Below, in pieces: positions 60,903-64,000 of a stretch of 64,000 bases of DNA. Numbering within the stretch: the first letter of the stretch is position 1; every line of letters begins with the position of its first letter. This stretch comes from JAHEZL01 sp964406465 (lineage in GTDB: Bacteria > Bacteroidota > Bacteroidia > Flavobacteriales_C > GCA-002722245). The position numbers were made by a program, and so were the translations under genes. The stretch is taken from the NCBI GenBank assembly GCA_964406465.1, contig CAYORT010000014.1, forward strand, positions 1 through 64,000. Reading direction: 5' to 3'. The notes under the pieces were generated by a model. The model was given only the letters and a program-made list of their open reading frames with translations. It was not told the origin of the DNA and made no database searches.

Positions 60903-60940
60903 AATAGTTCCTTCGGAGTACCTCAGGAGGACAGTTAGTG
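60903..60940 (-). repeat. REP-like copy on right of GIY-YIG gene
   Basis: Reads AATAGTTCCTTCGGAGTACC and on through CAGGAGGACAGTTAGTG, the reverse complement of the left copy apart from one base in the core. It lies 49 bases upstream of the GIY-YIG start. Confidence 0.85.
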
Positions 60941-61000
60941 AACCAGACCGTGAAATACAGGTTTAAATTAAAACGAGTTTAAATTCTCACAAGGGATAAA

Positions 61001-61753
61001 CTATTCCCACTTCATCAACTTCATCTCCTCACCATCCCAAACAGCGTAATGTGGGTTAATTACCCATTCGCCAAGGTTGATGTAGCGTGATTTTTTGTTG
61101 CTCAGCAATACATCTAGAGGTAGATGACGATGTCCAAATACAAAGAAATCGTAATGTTTTGATTTTAAAGTGTCGTTGCAATAAATGGTAATGAATTCTT
61201 TATCATCACCTAAGTAATATTGATCGCGAATTTGGTTGGCCATTCTGCTTTTACGCGACCAAAAATTGGCGATGCCCATTCCTAAGTTGGGGTGAAGTCT
61301 AGCAAACATCCATTGGCAAAATTTACTAGCAAAAAAATTCTTCATGAATTTATATCCACGGTCTCCCGGCCCTAATCCGTCACCGTGTCCAATTAAAAAG
61401 GTTTTGCCATTGAAGTTTTTTTCAATAGGAAATCGGTACAACTGAGCATTGATTTCAGAAGGGATATAATCGAAAATCCACATGTCGTGATTTCCAGTGA
61501 AAATATGCAGTTTAATTCCGTTGTCTGATAGTTCGGCTAATTTGCCAAGTAATCTAATAAAGCCTCGTGGCGCAACAGTTTTGTACTCAAACCAGAAATC
61601 AAAGATATCACCTACCAAATAAATATCGGAGGCATCTTTTTGGGCTTCCACCAAAAAACGAATGATCTTCTTTTCGCGCTCTAAACTTGCTTCAGCTGTA
61701 GGAACACCCAAATGGAAGTCAGATAAAAAATATATTTTTTTTGCGCTACTCAT
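61001..61753 (-). CDS. lpxH: UDP-2,3-diacylglucosamine pyrophosphatase LpxH
   Basis: Calcineurin-like metallophosphatase in lipid A synthesis, converting UDP-diacylglucosamine to lipid X. It has 250 residues. Metal-binding motifs are FLSDFHLG, VGDIFDFWF, FTGNHD and FGHRHLPL. The start ATG shares one base with the TAA of the upstream M1 peptidase gene, so the two are coupled. Confidence 0.9.
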   Translation of the reverse strand: MSSAKKIYFLSDFHLGVPTAEASLEREKKIIRFLVEAQKDASDIYLVGDIFDFWFEYKTVAPRGFIRLLGKLAELSDNGIKLHIFTGNHDMWIFDYIPSEINAQLYRFPIEKNFNGKTFLIGHGDGLGPGDRGYKFMKNFFASKFCQWMFARLHPNLGMGIANFWSRKSRMANQIRDQYYLGDDKEFITIYCNDTLKSKHYDFFVFGHRHLPLDVLLSNKKSRYINLGEWVINPHYAVWDGEEMKLMKWE

Positions 61754-64000
61754 TACAGTTTTTTGATTTGATGCAGTAGATTTATTTTAGAGAAATTAAT
61801 AGTGAATCTAACTCTTTGTAAATACGCGTGCCCGGCTTGTTCGTAAGACTTGCTAATGTCCTCCGACATAAGTATAGGGAAGTAAATTTGAGCAATTTCC
61901 TTGTAGAGAGTTACTTTAATTCCTGTGTCGTACAAATATTTGGTTTTCGCATGATTAAGCACAGCATCTGAACTTCCTAGATCGCCATACACACTTAAGA
62001 ATTTTAATGGTAAATCAACAGAAGCATTGAGAGTGGTCATCCATTCTTTTGCGAAGATGTATTGAGAAAATAAGCCGGTACTAAATCCACCATCGGCCAT
62101 GAAAAATTGTTGGGTTAAGAAATTGTCTTTGTTGTAATGATTACGCGCTAAGAAAGTCTCATCAAACAAATAGTCTTCTTCTCTATGGCCACGCAAGGTG
62201 AACTGTTGGTTAATTATTTTGGTTTGATCGATGAAGTATCCACCAAACATACGCAGTTTAAAGAATTGTCCTTTCTTGTTTATTCTAAATTTGAAGTCGG
62301 CTTCAATCCAAATTTTCGAGAAATCTGGTCCGCCTTGAAACACATTATTTACAGCGAAGGAGTTCAATGCATGTTTTCTGGTTAATGTGTGCTTTGCCTC
62401 ATAATATTGCATCCAAATATCTTTAATGCCATCACCCATAAAAAGTTGGTTGTTGGTGTTTATTTGGCGAACATGAACTTCATTTAAAAAGGGTGAGCGG
62501 GCATTTACCTTTTTAAAAGTAATGTGAATATAGGGCTCCCACTTTTGAAAACGTGCGTGCTTACCTTTGTATTCTCTTGTGGTATATTGTCTTCCTTTTA
62601 CCCCAATTTCTGCACTAGAAATAAACGGAAGAGGTTTTCTGCAGAAATAAGAGATTTCGGCAAAGCCATTTAAATTATTAGAGTAGATAGAGTAGAGTGG
62701 AGCAATTTCGTAACGTAAGTTTTTGTTGGGAAATTGATTGTTGTGCAATACAGCGCCCAGCATGAATTTGTCGTTGTAATTATACCCTAATAGAGGAATG
62801 ATAAAGTGGTTGTTGTATTTAGGGTTTTCCATGCTGGTAATAAGTGCCAACTTAATAGGTTCAACCTTTTTCAAAATACCAGTGGTTCGCACTATGTTGT
62901 TAGAACGATTGATTTCGGGCATGCATCGCTTTGCATCAATCATGATGATGTCAAAACTACCGGCAGGAATCATCAGTTTTCTAGTTCCCTCAAAACCATC
63001 AAACCAATACTCTTGAATGGTTTTTCCTTCGAGTAAACAAGAGATTAGTACCGGACCGGCAATTTCTCCGCAATTGGAAACCGTTACAGCAATTGAATCA
63101 TTGATATTTTTAAAATCTACAATATGGTAATCGAGTACCTTCGTTGTGTTGATAAGGTCATTGAAAAACCAATCTAATTTTTTCTTGGAATTGTTGGTGA
63201 AAGCACGCTCAAAATCGATAGGTTGTGGGTGTTTAAATTTCCATTCATTGAAATACATTTTCATGCAATAGTCAAACTCTTCGGCACCCAAATAATTGAA
63301 AAGATAATGTAGAATGGCGGCCGACTTTGAATACATGATACTGCCATAATTGAAATCGGTGAATTTTTCTGAAGTGAGATTAAGAGGCTGATCTAACCCT
63401 TTTACTGTGTTGTATAAATACATTTGATAATACACTTCGCTCATTGGAGCGTCATTCTCGCGAAGTAGAAGGGCAGCTTGCGAAAAAGTGAAATCGGAAA
63501 TTTTCTTATCGGGAAATTTCATTTTCATATAGCGCATTTCGTTGAAAGAATTTATTCCTTCATCCATCCATCCGTAGCGTCTTTCGTTGCTTCCTAAAAT
63601 TCCATAAAACCAGTTGTGTCCTACCTCGTGCATAATCACTTCTTCTAGTGACATGTTGCTGCTGGTTTCGCCAATAACTGTAATGTTAGGGTACTCCATA
63701 CCACTTCCAGCAGATAGCGCTCCATCTACTGCGGTAACGTGGTTGTATGGATACTCGCCATTCCATAAAGAATAGTTGTAGGTAGCATCATGTAGATATT
63801 GTAAGGCATGCTGCCACAATTTCGATTCTTGATCGGTAAACATAATCCATATAGTTACCTTTCTTTGTGAACGTGGCAATAAAACATCTCCCTGCAAAAC
63901 ATTCCATTCTTTGTTGGCGAACCAAGCAAAATCGTGAACGTTTTCTTGATGATATTCTAATGTTTTAAATCTCTTGCTTGATGCAGTGGCAGTAGTGTCG
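61753..64000 (-). CDS. M1-family metallopeptidase with barrel-like C-terminus, 5' truncated
   Basis: The frame stays open to the window edge, so the N-terminus lies beyond 64000; about 749 codons are visible. The visible frame begins before HQENVHDFAWFANKEW. Substrate motif SGMEYPN replaces the usual GAMEN, and the zinc site is HEVGHNWFYG with Glu in NERRYGWMDEGIN. After the peptidase domain, the last ~350 residues are alternating beta segments ending RVRFTINFSKINLL, like an outer-membrane barrel. A TTG at 63897 is not the real start. Confidence 0.9.
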   Translation of the reverse strand, partial: DTTATASSKRFKTLEYHQENVHDFAWFANKEWNVLQGDVLLPRSQRKVTIWIMFTDQESKLWQHALQYLHDATYNYSLWNGEYPYNHVTAVDGALSAGSGMEYPNITVIGETSSNMSLEEVIMHEVGHNWFYGILGSNERRYGWMDEGINSFNEMRYMKMKFPDKKISDFTFSQAALLLRENDAPMSEVYYQMYLYNTVKGLDQPLNLTSEKFTDFNYGSIMYSKSAAILHYLFNYLGAEEFDYCMKMYFNEWKFKHPQPIDFERAFTNNSKKKLDWFFNDLINTTKVLDYHIVDFKNINDSIAVTVSNCGEIAGPVLISCLLEGKTIQEYWFDGFEGTRKLMIPAGSFDIIMIDAKRCMPEINRSNNIVRTTGILKKVEPIKLALITSMENPKYNNHFIIPLLGYNYNDKFMLGAVLHNNQFPNKNLRYEIAPLYSIYSNNLNGFAEISYFCRKPLPFISSAEIGVKGRQYTTREYKGKHARFQKWEPYIHITFKKVNARSPFLNEVHVRQINTNNQLFMGDGIKDIWMQYYEAKHTLTRKHALNSFAVNNVFQGGPDFSKIWIEADFKFRINKKGQFFKLRMFGGYFIDQTKIINQQFTLRGHREEDYLFDETFLARNHYNKDNFLTQQFFMADGGFSTGLFSQYIFAKEWMTTLNASVDLPLKFLSVYGDLGSSDAVLNHAKTKYLYDTGIKVTLYKEIAQIYFPILMSEDISKSYEQAGHAYLQRVRFTINFSKINLLHQIKKL

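Overview
The window is chromosomal DNA of a member of the Bacteroidota, AT-rich and probably a draft or metagenome-assembled scaffold: there is a run of 10 N at 44601-44610, and the first ~55 bases do not continue the gene they abut. Several things point to this phylum: exact TAnnTTTG -7 promoter elements, a secreted peptidase with a type IX secretion sorting domain, a TonB-dependent receptor paired with a DUF4249 lipoprotein, bacillithiol deacetylase BshB1, a fused RibBA, and cysteine-free forms of ribosomal proteins L36 and S4. The genus cannot be named from the sequence. No rRNA, tRNA or CRISPR array was seen.

Region 1 (56-19426) is housekeeping and all on the + strand. It runs fusA (5' truncated), the S10/spc/alpha ribosomal protein superoperon with secY, map, infA, rpmJ, rpoA and rplQ, then a terminator, carA and eno. 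The L30 and L36 genes are short (57 and 38 codons) but clearly present.

Region 2 (about 19592-25784) is a compact integrated element of about 6 kb, with all genes on the - strand. It carries a tyrosine recombinase, an unrecognised 285-residue protein, an excisionase-like HTH protein, a coiled-coil/winged-helix protein downstream of seven 11-bp iterons, and a coupled WYL regulator plus AlbA_2/ATPase protein. The two ends share a TTTTGTACCC core and a GTAACAA-N4-GTAACAA pair in the same orientation.

Region 3 (26026-37633) holds a small membrane protein on the + strand. On the - strand it has bshB1, ccmB-ccmC-ccmD-ccmE-ccmF, a KdsC-like phosphatase, a UbiA prenyltransferase, a large modular thermolysin-family peptidase and maf. 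CcmB has an extra domain resembling CcmE, and CcmE has a cysteine in place of the usual haem-binding histidine.

Region 4 (37741-41816) looks like a decaying nutrient-uptake locus. A putative lipoprotein has TGA at its lipobox cysteine and the next gene, a TonB-dependent receptor, has an in-frame TAA near its C-terminus. An intact DUF4249 lipoprotein follows.

Region 5 (41910-64000) is mixed metabolism and envelope: MmcQ/YjbR, an SDR-like protein, a VOC protein, ilvE, a TylF-like methyltransferase, htpG, a LemA/TPM operon, bioD, an SGNH hydrolase, ribBA, two paralogous lipoproteins with ECF-like promoters, an AddA-like helicase-nuclease, a COG4324 peptidase, glyA, a GIY-YIG nuclease, lpxH, and an M1 peptidase with a barrel-like C-terminus that is cut by the window end. 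Two places carry a REP-like repeat family (core CCTGAGGTACCCCGAAGGA). One is a 35-bp inverted pair at 44692-44789. The other is a cluster at 60121-60940 in which two facing copies flank the GIY-YIG gene. That nuclease-repeat association and the small integrative element are the most interesting candidates here.
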